This document shows positions 50,290 through 57,462 of a DNA stretch of 64,000 nucleotides, piece after piece (positions within the stretch are counted from its first letter, which is position 1; each line of letters begins with the position of its first letter). Origin of the DNA: Streptosporangium roseum DSM 43021 (lineage in GTDB: Bacteria > Actinomycetota > Actinomycetes > Streptosporangiales > Streptosporangiaceae); assembly GCF_000024865.1 (NCBI RefSeq), contig NC_013595.1, forward strand, positions 868,001 through 932,000, given 5' to 3'. The notes beneath the pieces were generated by a model. The model made no database searches. It worked only from the letters and a program-made list of their open reading frames with translations, and was not told where the DNA came from. The translations under genes and the position numbers were made by a program.

Positions 50290-51129
50290 ATGAGCCGCTC
50301 CGCCGCCCTGGTGGACGCTGACTGGGTCGAGGCCAACCTCGACACCGATGGCATCGTCCTCGTCGAGGTCGACGAGGACACGAGTGCCTACGACAAGGGC
50401 CACATCCGTGGCGCCGTGAAGATCGACTGGAAGCAGGACCTCCAGGACCCGGTCCGCCGTGACTTCGTGGACCGCGAGGGCTTCCAGGCGCTGCTGTCCG
50501 CCCGGGGGATCGGCAACGACGACACCGTGGTCCTCTACGGTGGCAACAACAACTGGTTCGCCGCCTACGCCTACTGGTACTTCAAGCTCTACGGCCACGA
50601 GAACGTCAGGCTCCTCGACGGTGGCCGCAAGAAGTGGGAGCTCGACTCCCGCGAGCTGGTCAAGGACGTTCCCTCGCGCGCCGCGACGGACTACAAGGCC
50701 AAGGAGCAGGACCACTCCCTGCGCGCCTTCCGCGACGACGTCCTCGCCGCGATCGGCAAGCTCAACCTGGTCGACGTGCGCTCGCCCGACGAGTTCACCG
50801 GCAAGCTGCTCGCCCCCGCGCACGTCCCGCAGGAGGCGGCGCAGCGCGGTGGCCACGTGCCGACCGCCCGCAACATCCCGTGGTCCAAGGCGGCCAACGA
50901 CGACGGCACCTTCAAGTCCGACGAGGACCTGAAGGCCCTCTACGAGGGCGAGGGCGTCGACTTCGGCAAGGACACCATCGCCTACTGCCGCATCGGTGAG
51001 CGCTCGGCGCACACGTGGTTCGTGCTGCACGAGATCCTCGACCAGGCGAGTGTCAAGAACTACGACGGATCGTGGACCGAGTACGGCTCGCTGGTGGGCG
51101 TGCCGATCGAACTGGGAGAGGCTCGATAA
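50290..51129 (+). CDS. Thiosulfate sulfurtransferase (two rhodanese domains)
   Basis: A 279-residue tandem rhodanese. The N-terminal domain has VEVDEDTSAYDKGHIRGAVKIDW; the C-terminal domain has the active-site loop YCRIGERSAHT with the catalytic Cys near residue 233. It transfers sulfane sulfur from thiosulfate to cyanide or thiols and is related to mycobacterial CysA-type sulfurtransferases. ATG 50290 has GGAGGA just upstream, and a long upstream extension in frame is not needed. It overlaps the next gene by one base (TAATG). Confidence 0.93.
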   Translation: MSRSAALVDADWVEANLDTDGIVLVEVDEDTSAYDKGHIRGAVKIDWKQDLQDPVRRDFVDREGFQALLSARGIGNDDTVVLYGGNNNWFAAYAYWYFKLYGHENVRLLDGGRKKWELDSRELVKDVPSRAATDYKAKEQDHSLRAFRDDVLAAIGKLNLVDVRSPDEFTGKLLAPAHVPQEAAQRGGHVPTARNIPWSKAANDDGTFKSDEDLKALYEGEGVDFGKDTIAYCRIGERSAHTWFVLHEILDQASVKNYDGSWTEYGSLVGVPIELGEAR

Positions 51130-51425
51130 TGACTCAGGGTTGCGCTGCTCCGGAACAGACGATTGCTCTTCCGGCCGGGATCGACCTTTCGACCCAGGCC
51201 GTCATCCAGGGAGTGGTCTCGGGCGCGGGCACGGCCTACGCCCGGCTGCTGGACCACTCCGGCGAGTTCACCGGCGAGGTCGTGGTGTCCGACGAGGGCA
51301 TCTTCCGCTTCTTCGCCGCTCCCGGTGACTGGACCGTCCGCATCATCGCGGGCGGCGGCGTCACCAAGGACGTCAAGACCCAGGCCCGCCTGGGCGAGGT
51401 CACCCAGCTCGCCGTAGCTGTCTGA
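51129..51425 (+). CDS. DUF1416 protein
   Basis: A 98-residue beta-sandwich-like protein: VIQGVVSGAGTAYARLLDHSGEFTGEVVVSDEGIFRFFAAPGDWTVRIIAGGG. In actinobacteria DUF1416 genes sit directly after the thiosulfate sulfurtransferase gene, as here, with overlapping start and stop. Its role is unknown; it probably works with the rhodanese. Confidence 0.9.
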   Translation: MTQGCAAPEQTIALPAGIDLSTQAVIQGVVSGAGTAYARLLDHSGEFTGEVVVSDEGIFRFFAAPGDWTVRIIAGGGVTKDVKTQARLGEVTQLAVAV

Positions 51426-51439
51426 CCCCTGTCACGGCC

Positions 51440-51473
51440 GAGGGCCGGCACCCCGTCGCGGGTGCCGGCCCTC
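51440..51473 (+). terminator. Hairpin terminator of the sulfur operon
   Basis: A 14-bp stem GAGGGCCGGCACCC/GGGTGCCGGCCCTC with a six-base loop, between convergent genes. Confidence 0.8.
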
Positions 51474-51493
51474 AGCCGTTTCCGGATCCCGCT

Positions 51494-52498
51494 TCACGGG
51501 ACCCGGCTCTCGACGCGGCGGAGCGCGTCGGTGTAGCCGGGGTCGGGGGACATGACCGCCGCCAGCCGGAGGTGCGGCAGGGCCTCGACGTGGCGGTTGG
51601 CGCGCTCAAGGGTCCTGCCGAGCAGGAACCTGGCGTAGTGGTCGCCGGGCGCGCGATCGAGCAGGGACTCCAGGGTCTCCCTCGCCCGGGTGAGCTGGGC
51701 CGAGCCGAAGTAGGCGCGGGCGGCCAGCAGCCGGACGGCGGGGTCGTCGCCGTGGTTGGCCAGCAGCGGCTCCAGGGTCCGCAGCGCGCCGAGGGGGTCC
51801 CGGACGTCCAGCAGGGACTCGGCCTGGCGCAGGAGCCTGACCTCGTCCGGGAGCTCGCGCTCGGGGGCGGCCTGCCGTACCAGGTCCCGGAGGACCTCCG
51901 GCGACTGCGCGCCCGCGACCGCCGTGCCGCCCACGACGTAGGTCGGCGAGGTGGCCACGCCGATGGCCTTGCCGCGCAGGAGCTGGGAACGGACCTCGCT
52001 CGCCCCCTCCCCGGCGTCGAGCGCCCCGGCCATGCCGTCCAGGCCCGCCTCGGCGGCGAGCGCCACCAGGGTGGCCCGGTCGCCTATGTCGGCGGCCTCG
52101 ATGAAGTGGGCGCGCAGGATCCGCTCCACGACGGCGTCCTGCAGGGCCGGACCGCCCCGCTGGTAGGCGAGGGCGATCACCCGGTGGGCGTCGAACGTGT
52201 TCGGACGCCAGACGGCGCCCCAGGGCGGGCCGAGCCCTTCCTCGGCCGCGACGAGCGAGACGCGGACCCGGTTCTCCGCCGGGGTCAGGTCGGGGTGGCA
52301 GGCCTGCAGGGCCCCGTCGGCGACCGGGGCGCGCAGCGCCTCGTACAGCGGCTCGGCCGTGGCCGGAGCCATCGGGTCGATCTGGAAGGGGTGCCAGACG
52401 ATCTCCACGTCCTCGCCGAACCCGGCCTTCTCCAGGCGTCGCTTGCCGATGTAGGCCCAGGCGCAGACCATGTCGGCCCAGACTTCGATGCGCTTCAT
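51494..52498 (-). CDS. DsbA-family (FrnE-like) protein fused to TPR repeats
   Basis: A 334-residue protein. The N-terminal 215 residues are a DsbA/FrnE fold: VWADMVCAWAYIGKRRLE, WHPFQIDP, FDAHRVIALAYQRG, and the cis-Pro region IGVATSPTYVVGG. The usual CxxC is reduced to a single cysteine: C12-A-W-A15. The C-terminal 115 residues are TPR-like helices (DPAVRLLAARAYFGSAQLTRARETLESLLDRAPGD). ATG 52498 is preferred. It is divergent from a TetR regulator that likely controls it. Confidence 0.85.
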   Translation of the reverse strand: MKRIEVWADMVCAWAYIGKRRLEKAGFGEDVEIVWHPFQIDPMAPATAEPLYEALRAPVADGALQACHPDLTPAENRVRVSLVAAEEGLGPPWGAVWRPNTFDAHRVIALAYQRGGPALQDAVVERILRAHFIEAADIGDRATLVALAAEAGLDGMAGALDAGEGASEVRSQLLRGKAIGVATSPTYVVGGTAVAGAQSPEVLRDLVRQAAPERELPDEVRLLRQAESLLDVRDPLGALRTLEPLLANHGDDPAVRLLAARAYFGSAQLTRARETLESLLDRAPGDHYARFLLGRTLERANRHVEALPHLRLAAVMSPDPGYTDALRRVESRVP

Positions 52499-52510
52499 GA
52501 CCGGTGTAAC

Positions 52511-52543
52511 AAACGACATGCGTCGTTTATTCGACAGGTGTCG
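52511..52543. promoter_or_regulatory. Tandem palindromes, probable TetR operator
   Basis: AAACGAC-ATGC-GTCGTTT (52511-52528) and CGACA-GG-TGTCG (52532-52543) share a CGAC/GTCG core. They lie in the 59-bp space between the divergent DsbA-TPR and TetR genes. Confidence 0.72.
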
Positions 52544-52557
52544 CTTAATCTTGGGGC

Positions 52558-53109
52558 ATGACTGACGACGATCCGAGGGTCCGCCGGACCCGCGCCCGCC
52601 TGCGGGCCGCTGTCCTGGAGCTCTCCGCCGAGCGCGACCCCGATTCGATCACGGTCGCCGAGATCGCCCAGCGGGCCGACGTCAACAGGGCCACGGTCTA
52701 CATCCACTACCGCGACCGCGACGACCTCGTGCTGGACGCGATGGAGGCGGCCGTCGGGGAGCTGGCGGCCGAGGCCGCGCGCTGCCCCTACCGGGAGGCG
52801 GGGCCGGTCCCGGCGTCGCTGGTGGCCCTGTTCGAGCACGTCGGCGCCCGCGCGCCGCTGTACCGGCGGATGCTCGGGCCGTACGGCAGCGCCCGGTTCT
52901 GCGCCCGCCTGCGCGAGGCGCTGGTCGTGGAGCTGCGCGGCCCGTTCGCCGCGGGTTCCCGCCCTCCGGGCCACGACGACGTGCCACCGGAGATCCACGC
53001 CCACTACCTGGCGGGCGCGCTCATCGGGGTCGTCACCTGCTGGCTGGAGGAGCACCCGCCCCGCCCGGCCGGGGAGATCGCCGCGATGACATGGGGACTG
53101 ATCCGCTGA
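52558..53109 (+). CDS. TetR-family transcriptional regulator
   Basis: A 183-residue TetR protein: HTH ITVAEIAQRADVNRATVYIHYRDRDDLVLDAM, then a helical ligand domain (VGARAPLYRRMLGPYG...). The palindromes before it are the likely binding sites. It probably represses itself and the divergent DsbA-TPR gene. The ligand is unknown. Confidence 0.9.
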   Translation: MTDDDPRVRRTRARLRAAVLELSAERDPDSITVAEIAQRADVNRATVYIHYRDRDDLVLDAMEAAVGELAAEAARCPYREAGPVPASLVALFEHVGARAPLYRRMLGPYGSARFCARLREALVVELRGPFAAGSRPPGHDDVPPEIHAHYLAGALIGVVTCWLEEHPPRPAGEIAAMTWGLIR

Positions 53110-53132
53110 GCCCGGCGGGGCACCGGCGGAGC

Positions 53133-53224
53133 GGGCCGGAGGTGCGCGCGATCGGACCGGGCGGACGTGGGTCGGAGTGGGCCGGAGGTGCGCGCGATCG
53201 GACCGGGCGGACGTGGATCGGAGT
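53133..53224. repeat. 46-bp tandem duplication
   Basis: A 46-bp unit beginning GGGCCGGAGGTGCGCGCGAT occurs twice (53133-53178 and 53179-53224) with one difference. It follows the TetR gene in a 208-bp intergenic region with no other feature. Confidence 0.8.
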
Positions 53225-53317
53225 GGACGAGATGTGCGTGGATCGGGGGCGGACGCGGGCCGGATCGCGCGGTCGTTTCGCTGTGGCCGGTGACGGCGGG
53301 TCGCTACGATTCGTCGG

Positions 53318-54622
53318 GTGTCCGGAACGTCTGTTATGCCCCCGCCCTCATCTCCGTCGCAAGCCGCCGGCCAGGCGCCGGCCTCGCTCTCGGCGTACGC
53401 CCTGCCCCTGCACACGCTCAGGATCCTCGGCGCCTGCGCGATCTCGCTGGTGCTGTGGTTCTCGGCGGGGCAGGCGGTCCGCGCCGCTCTGATGTGGCTG
53501 GGCCCCGAGATCACCCGCGGTGACTACCAGCAGCTACGGTACGGCCTCACGATGCTGATCTTCACGTTGATCGTGCTGAACGAGCTCGTGATCATGGTGG
53601 GCATGCTGCACTCGGTGCGCGGAGCGCTCTGGGAGATCCGGGCACGGCGGGAGGGCGGGGAGGCCGACGAGAGCATGTTCGGCGCGCTCAACCGGGCCAC
53701 GCTGGTCTTCGCCACGATCTATCTGGCCTGGAGTTTCCACCGCGAGGACGCCCGAGAGTTCGCCATGTTCGATCTCACGGCGCACGCCGACAGCGATCTC
53801 CAGGGGGCTCTCGCCGGTACCCCGGTCAAGGGGGCCGACGGGCTCGTCGGGCTGGACGTGCGGATCTCCCTGGGGATCGCCGTGGCCGCCTACCTGCTGA
53901 AGACGCTGTTCGGCTGGTGGCACGCCAACGGCAAGGTCAGGGGCAGCGGCGTGCTCACCACCTTCTTCGAGCTGGCCTTCGCCTTCTACGGCCTCAACGC
54001 GACGATCGCCTTCGTCGGCGCCCGGTCCGACTGGCTCTCGCACCGGGCCGTCACGACCATGGTCGCCGGCTGGATCGAGCAGGCCGAGAAGTCCATCCCG
54101 TGGTGGAAGGGGTTCTGGGAGTCGGTCGGCGAGGTCTGGCCGCACATCGTGGACGGGCTGGTCGTGCCGCTGACCTGGCTCACCGTCGCCTCTCTCGTCT
54201 ACGGGGCCTTCGCCGAGGACACCCGGGCGGTCGTGCGGGGCACCCGGCTGGACACCGTGGCCGACCGGATGGAGCGGACGCACTCCCTGACCCGCACCAC
54301 CATGACGCGGGCCACGGCCGGATTCCAGGAGCGCTGGGTCCCGCCCGCGAACGCCTTCCGGCTCGCCGCACGCGGCGGTGCCGCGCTCTTCGGCATGTTC
54401 TGCCTCTGCTACGTGGCGCTCCGGGTGGGGACCGACTACGCCGACCGGGGGGTGCGGACGCTCATCGGCAGCGAGGAGCCCTTCCTCTGGTTGGTCATCG
54501 CCCCCTCCCTGGACTTCGTCAAGGATCTGGTCGTGGCGGTGCTGACGACCTGCCTGCTGGCGGCCACGTTCGACATCGCCGCCACCCGCAGCCGCGAGGC
54601 GGGGGAGACGGTCACCGCCTGA
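53318..54622 (+). CDS. Polytopic membrane protein of unknown function
   Basis: A 434-residue protein with about seven hydrophobic segments, for example ILGACAISLVLWFSAGQAVR, LTMLIFTLIVLNELVIMVGML, ISLGIAVAAYLLKTLF, GVLTTFFELAFAFYGLNATIAFV and LVVAVLTTCLLAATFDIAA. A soluble loop of about 45 residues (HREDAREFAMFDLTAHADSD...) follows the third segment. GTG 53318 is the start. It converges with and overlaps the minus-strand gene at 54612 by 11 bp. I do not recognise the family. It may belong with the ATPase/exported-protein locus on its right, but only proximity supports this. Confidence 0.75.
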   Translation: MSGTSVMPPPSSPSQAAGQAPASLSAYALPLHTLRILGACAISLVLWFSAGQAVRAALMWLGPEITRGDYQQLRYGLTMLIFTLIVLNELVIMVGMLHSVRGALWEIRARREGGEADESMFGALNRATLVFATIYLAWSFHREDAREFAMFDLTAHADSDLQGALAGTPVKGADGLVGLDVRISLGIAVAAYLLKTLFGWWHANGKVRGSGVLTTFFELAFAFYGLNATIAFVGARSDWLSHRAVTTMVAGWIEQAEKSIPWWKGFWESVGEVWPHIVDGLVVPLTWLTVASLVYGAFAEDTRAVVRGTRLDTVADRMERTHSLTRTTMTRATAGFQERWVPPANAFRLAARGGAALFGMFCLCYVALRVGTDYADRGVRTLIGSEEPFLWLVIAPSLDFVKDLVVAVLTTCLLAATFDIAATRSREAGETVTA

Positions 54623-56000
54623 ACAACAGCACCTGGTCCTGGGGTTCGGTCTTCTCCGTCCCCGCCCGCTTGAACAGTTCCTCCACGGTCTCCTCCTCCA
54701 GCGGCACCCGGATCGTGCTCGGCAGGACCTCGACCTCCACCTCACCGGCGACCCTCTCGGGCACCAGGCTGACCACGTCGTAGTCGTAGCCGACACCGAC
54801 CTTGTGGTCCTTGACCTCCACGGGCAGGCTCCTGCCGACGACCTCGGTCTGCCACGCGCGGCCGTCCGGGTGCTTGACCTTGATCTCGGGGTCTCCCCGC
54901 CGGATGACGCCCTCGGTGTTCAGGGACGTCCTGGTCACCTTGATCTTCAGCCACCGCTGATCGGCCTTGATGGGGCGCGCGCCCGGCAGGCTGTCGATCT
55001 GCTCGACCCCGACCTTCCAGGCCACGTTCATGAGCGTCCCGGTGCCTCCGGCGGCCACGGTGTGGATCTGGTAGGCGGGGTTGCCGCTCCGGTAGAAGAC
55101 GTACCCGTGCCAGGTGGGGATCCCCATGGCCACGACCAGGGCGAGGACCGCGCCGCCGATGCGCAGTGCCGTACGGCGTCGCGGCGGCGGGGCGGGGCCG
55201 GCGGCCGCGGCGGCCTCCTCCGGCGCGGCCGGGGCCGCCGGGGCCCCGTCTCCGGGCACGGCCCCCGTCGCGGGGCCGGTCCCTGTCACGCGTCCGGCCC
55301 CGCTCCCGGCGCCGAGGACGCCGGGGGCGCCGGGGGTGGCGGGTCTGGGCAGCGGCGTCGCCGGGACGGCGGGGAACGGCTGGGTCGAGGCGCCCGGAGG
55401 TTCGCTCGGGGGCTTCGGCAGGGGCGGCCAGACCTGCTCGTCGGAGAAGGTCCGCCGGGGGCCGGGAGTCCAGCCGGCGTCGACCGGCGGGGGTGGGGGC
55501 GGAGCCCCACCGGAACGTCCCCGGGGACCCTCCCGGCGCCTGCCGGGGGTGTGCCCGGCAACCCCGGACGCCGGACGGGCGGGGGCGGGGGGACGGTTCT
55601 CGGGCATGGGGGGACGGCCGCCGGGGGGCCGGTTCTCCGAGGGGGACCGGTTCCCTACAGGGGGGTGGGGTTCCGAGGGGGGCCGGTTCTCCACGGGAGG
55701 CCGGTTCTCCACGGGAGGCCGGTTCTCCACGGGAGGCCGGTTCTCCACGGGAGGGCGGGGTTTCGAGGGGGAAGAGGGGGACCGGTTCTCCACGGGAGGC
55801 CGGTTCTCCACGGGAGGCCGGTTCTCCACGGGAGGGCGGGGTTTCGAGGGGGAAGAGGGGGACCGGTTCTCCACGGGAGGCCGGTTCTCCACGGGAGGCC
55901 GGTTCTCCACAGGGGGGCGGGGTTCCGAGGGGGAGCGGTTCTCCCGGGGGGTGAACCAGTCGGGACGGCCCTCGTTCTCCGGAGGCGGCGTGCCCGTCAC
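54612..56000 (-). CDS. Single-pass protein with PPVENR repeats and exported domain
   Basis: A 462-residue protein. The first 280 residues are Pro-rich and probably cytoplasmic, with three blocks of PPVENR (3, 3 and 4 units) linked by SPSSPSKPR, then further Pro/Ala-rich linkers. One transmembrane helix (LRIGGAVLALVVAMGIPTW) follows, and a beta-rich exported domain of about 160 residues (VGVEQIDSLPG, DQRWLKIKVTRTSLNTEG, EVEVLPSTIRVPLEEE). The domain type resembles DUF4352-like proteins. GTG 56000 overlaps the upstream stop (GTGA). It is the last gene of a three-gene operon of similar proteins. Confidence 0.78.
   Translation of the reverse strand: MTGTPPPENEGRPDWFTPRENRSPSEPRPPVENRPPVENRPPVENRSPSSPSKPRPPVENRPPVENRPPVENRSPSSPSKPRPPVENRPPVENRPPVENRPPVENRPPSEPHPPVGNRSPSENRPPGGRPPMPENRPPAPARPASGVAGHTPGRRREGPRGRSGGAPPPPPPVDAGWTPGPRRTFSDEQVWPPLPKPPSEPPGASTQPFPAVPATPLPRPATPGAPGVLGAGSGAGRVTGTGPATGAVPGDGAPAAPAAPEEAAAAAGPAPPPRRRTALRIGGAVLALVVAMGIPTWHGYVFYRSGNPAYQIHTVAAGGTGTLMNVAWKVGVEQIDSLPGARPIKADQRWLKIKVTRTSLNTEGVIRRGDPEIKVKHPDGRAWQTEVVGRSLPVEVKDHKVGVGYDYDVVSLVPERVAGEVEVEVLPSTIRVPLEEETVEELFKRAGTEKTEPQDQVLLFRR
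55683..55916 (-). repeat. 18-bp/81-bp nested tandem repeats encoding PPVENR
   Basis: An 18-bp unit (CCGGTTCTCCACGGGAGG on the plus strand) occurs ten times, in groups of four, three and three separated by a 27-bp spacer. The higher-order period is 81 bp. All units keep frame and encode PPVENR. Near-identity of the units at DNA level suggests recent expansion. Confidence 0.9.
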
Positions 56001-56656
56001 TTCTTGCTCGCCAACTGGTAGACGTCCTTCGCGTTCGAGATCAGGCGCGCTGCGGTGGCCTCGTCGAAGCCCAGGTCGATCTCCACCTCGGGCAGAAGCG
56101 ACTCCCCTATGAATCCGTTGCGCGGCGCGAGCACGAGCCGCGATCCGGGCAGGGCCGCCGCCGGAACCTCGAACACCGCCACGCCCCCGGCCCACCAGCC
56201 CACCTGGATGAAGGGATTGGTGATGGTCAGGGAGGCGTCGACCTTGTCGGTGGCCGCGTAGCGCCTGCCGTCCCCGGTCAGCAGGGCCGGGGTGCCGAAC
56301 TTCTGCGGCTCCCGGTTGGCCGTCGCCTCCACCTCGGCGATCACGAAGACCCCGGAGGTGGTGGCCTTCTCCACCTTGCCGCCCAGCCCCGTGCTCTCGA
56401 CGGCCTTGGCGACATGCACGGCCTTCACCCGCGCGGAGAACCGGGAGGCGGAGACCTGCTCTCCCACACCCCCGGTCCAGGTCAGATGGGCCGTCCGCTC
56501 CTCCCGGTCCAGGCCGAGCGCCTGCAGGCCCACCGCCGCGACCGCCAGTGCCGCACCGGCGGCCAGGACGCCCGCCCGGCGCCACCGGCCCGGTGGCGCG
56601 GAGGCCCGGCGGCCGGGGGCCGTCTCGGGCCGGGCCGGGGTCACGGTGCTCATCAC
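55997..56656 (-). CDS. Membrane-anchored exported-domain protein
   Basis: A 219-residue protein with an N-terminal cytoplasmic Arg/Pro-rich tail, one transmembrane helix (AGVLAAGAALAVAAVGLQAL) and an exported beta-rich domain (RFSARVKAVHVAKAVES, GVFVIAEVEATANRE, LPGSRLVLAPRNGFIGESLLPEVEIDLGFDE). The exported domain recalls DUF4352-like Ig folds. The start is GTG 56656 or ATG 56653, overlapping the upstream stop; its own stop overlaps the next gene. It is the middle gene of the operon. Confidence 0.8.
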   Translation of the reverse strand: MMSTVTPARPETAPGRRASAPPGRWRRAGVLAAGAALAVAAVGLQALGLDREERTAHLTWTGGVGEQVSASRFSARVKAVHVAKAVESTGLGGKVEKATTSGVFVIAEVEATANREPQKFGTPALLTGDGRRYAATDKVDASLTITNPFIQVGWWAGGVAVFEVPAAALPGSRLVLAPRNGFIGESLLPEVEIDLGFDEATAARLISNAKDVYQLASKK

Positions 56657-57297
56657 AGGGTCCCCCCCTGATTGACGGGGAGGGTGACCTGCGCCTCCAC
56701 CTTGGGCGGGGCGTCGTCGGCGTCGCCGTCCCTGGCCAGGACCCAGCCCAGGTCGATGTTGAACGTCTCCGGCTCCTCGAAGACGCCGACGTCAAGTTTG
56801 ATCTTCTTCGGCGGGCGGTCCCCCGCCGGCAGCTCGTATCTGACCACGACCGTGGAGGTCATCCCCGGATGGAGCTGCCTGCTCGGCATGCCCTCGCCCG
56901 GGACGGAGAGGGTCGGGCCGGCGTCGCCCTTGATCTCCGGATCCATCTTCAGCAGGGACTGCGCGAACATGAAGCCGGGTGTCTTGCCATTGGGCGGGGC
57001 TCCCACGCCGGTGCTCTCGTCGCTCTTGTTCGTGACCTCAAGCTCGATCTCGAGGAAGCGTTTGCCTGCGCCGAACGTATCGCGCTGGAACAGGGACCGG
57101 GCCTCCACGAATTTGGTGGTGAACTCCCCCTGGTCCAGGCTCGAACCCGGGCCGAGCTGCGTGGGAGGTTCTTCGGAGGCCTCGGCGAACCCGCCGAGGG
57201 CGGCGGTGACTCCCAGGCCGGTGGCTATGACCAGGGCGGCGACCGGCACCGCGATCGGGCGCCGTCTGCCGGCTTCGCCACCGGAGGGAGACGTCAT
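56653..57297 (-). CDS. Membrane-anchored exported-domain protein (DUF4352-like)
   Basis: A 214-residue protein with one N-terminal helix (IAVPVAALVIATGLGVTAAL) and an exported domain: EFTTKFVEARSLFQRD, KRFLEIELEVTNKSDEST, LHPGMTSTVVVRYELPAGD and an acidic strand FEEPETFNIDLGW. It has the same layout as the next two genes. Overlapping stops and starts tie the three into one operon. It is divergent from the plus-strand operon at 57463, 165 bp away, so one regulatory region may serve both. The function is unknown. Confidence 0.8.
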   Translation of the reverse strand: MTSPSGGEAGRRRPIAVPVAALVIATGLGVTAALGGFAEASEEPPTQLGPGSSLDQGEFTTKFVEARSLFQRDTFGAGKRFLEIELEVTNKSDESTGVGAPPNGKTPGFMFAQSLLKMDPEIKGDAGPTLSVPGEGMPSRQLHPGMTSTVVVRYELPAGDRPPKKIKLDVGVFEEPETFNIDLGWVLARDGDADDAPPKVEAQVTLPVNQGGTL

Positions 57298-57462
57298 GAC
57301 AAAGGATGGTAATCGCTGCCCTCCACACCATCCGCCTCATGCATCCCGTGAGTGGCACTGAACATGGGGAAAATGCAGCAGATTGGCGGGAACGCTGCCC
57401 GAATAGGAGGTCCAACTCTTACGCTGTCACCGAGGCGGCGAGAGCCCTATGGCGGAGGTTCC

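Noticed and set aside
55683..55916. Regular repeats that could suggest a CRISPR array
   Set aside because: Units are contiguous 18-bp in-frame coding repeats without unique spacers, and no cas gene is present.
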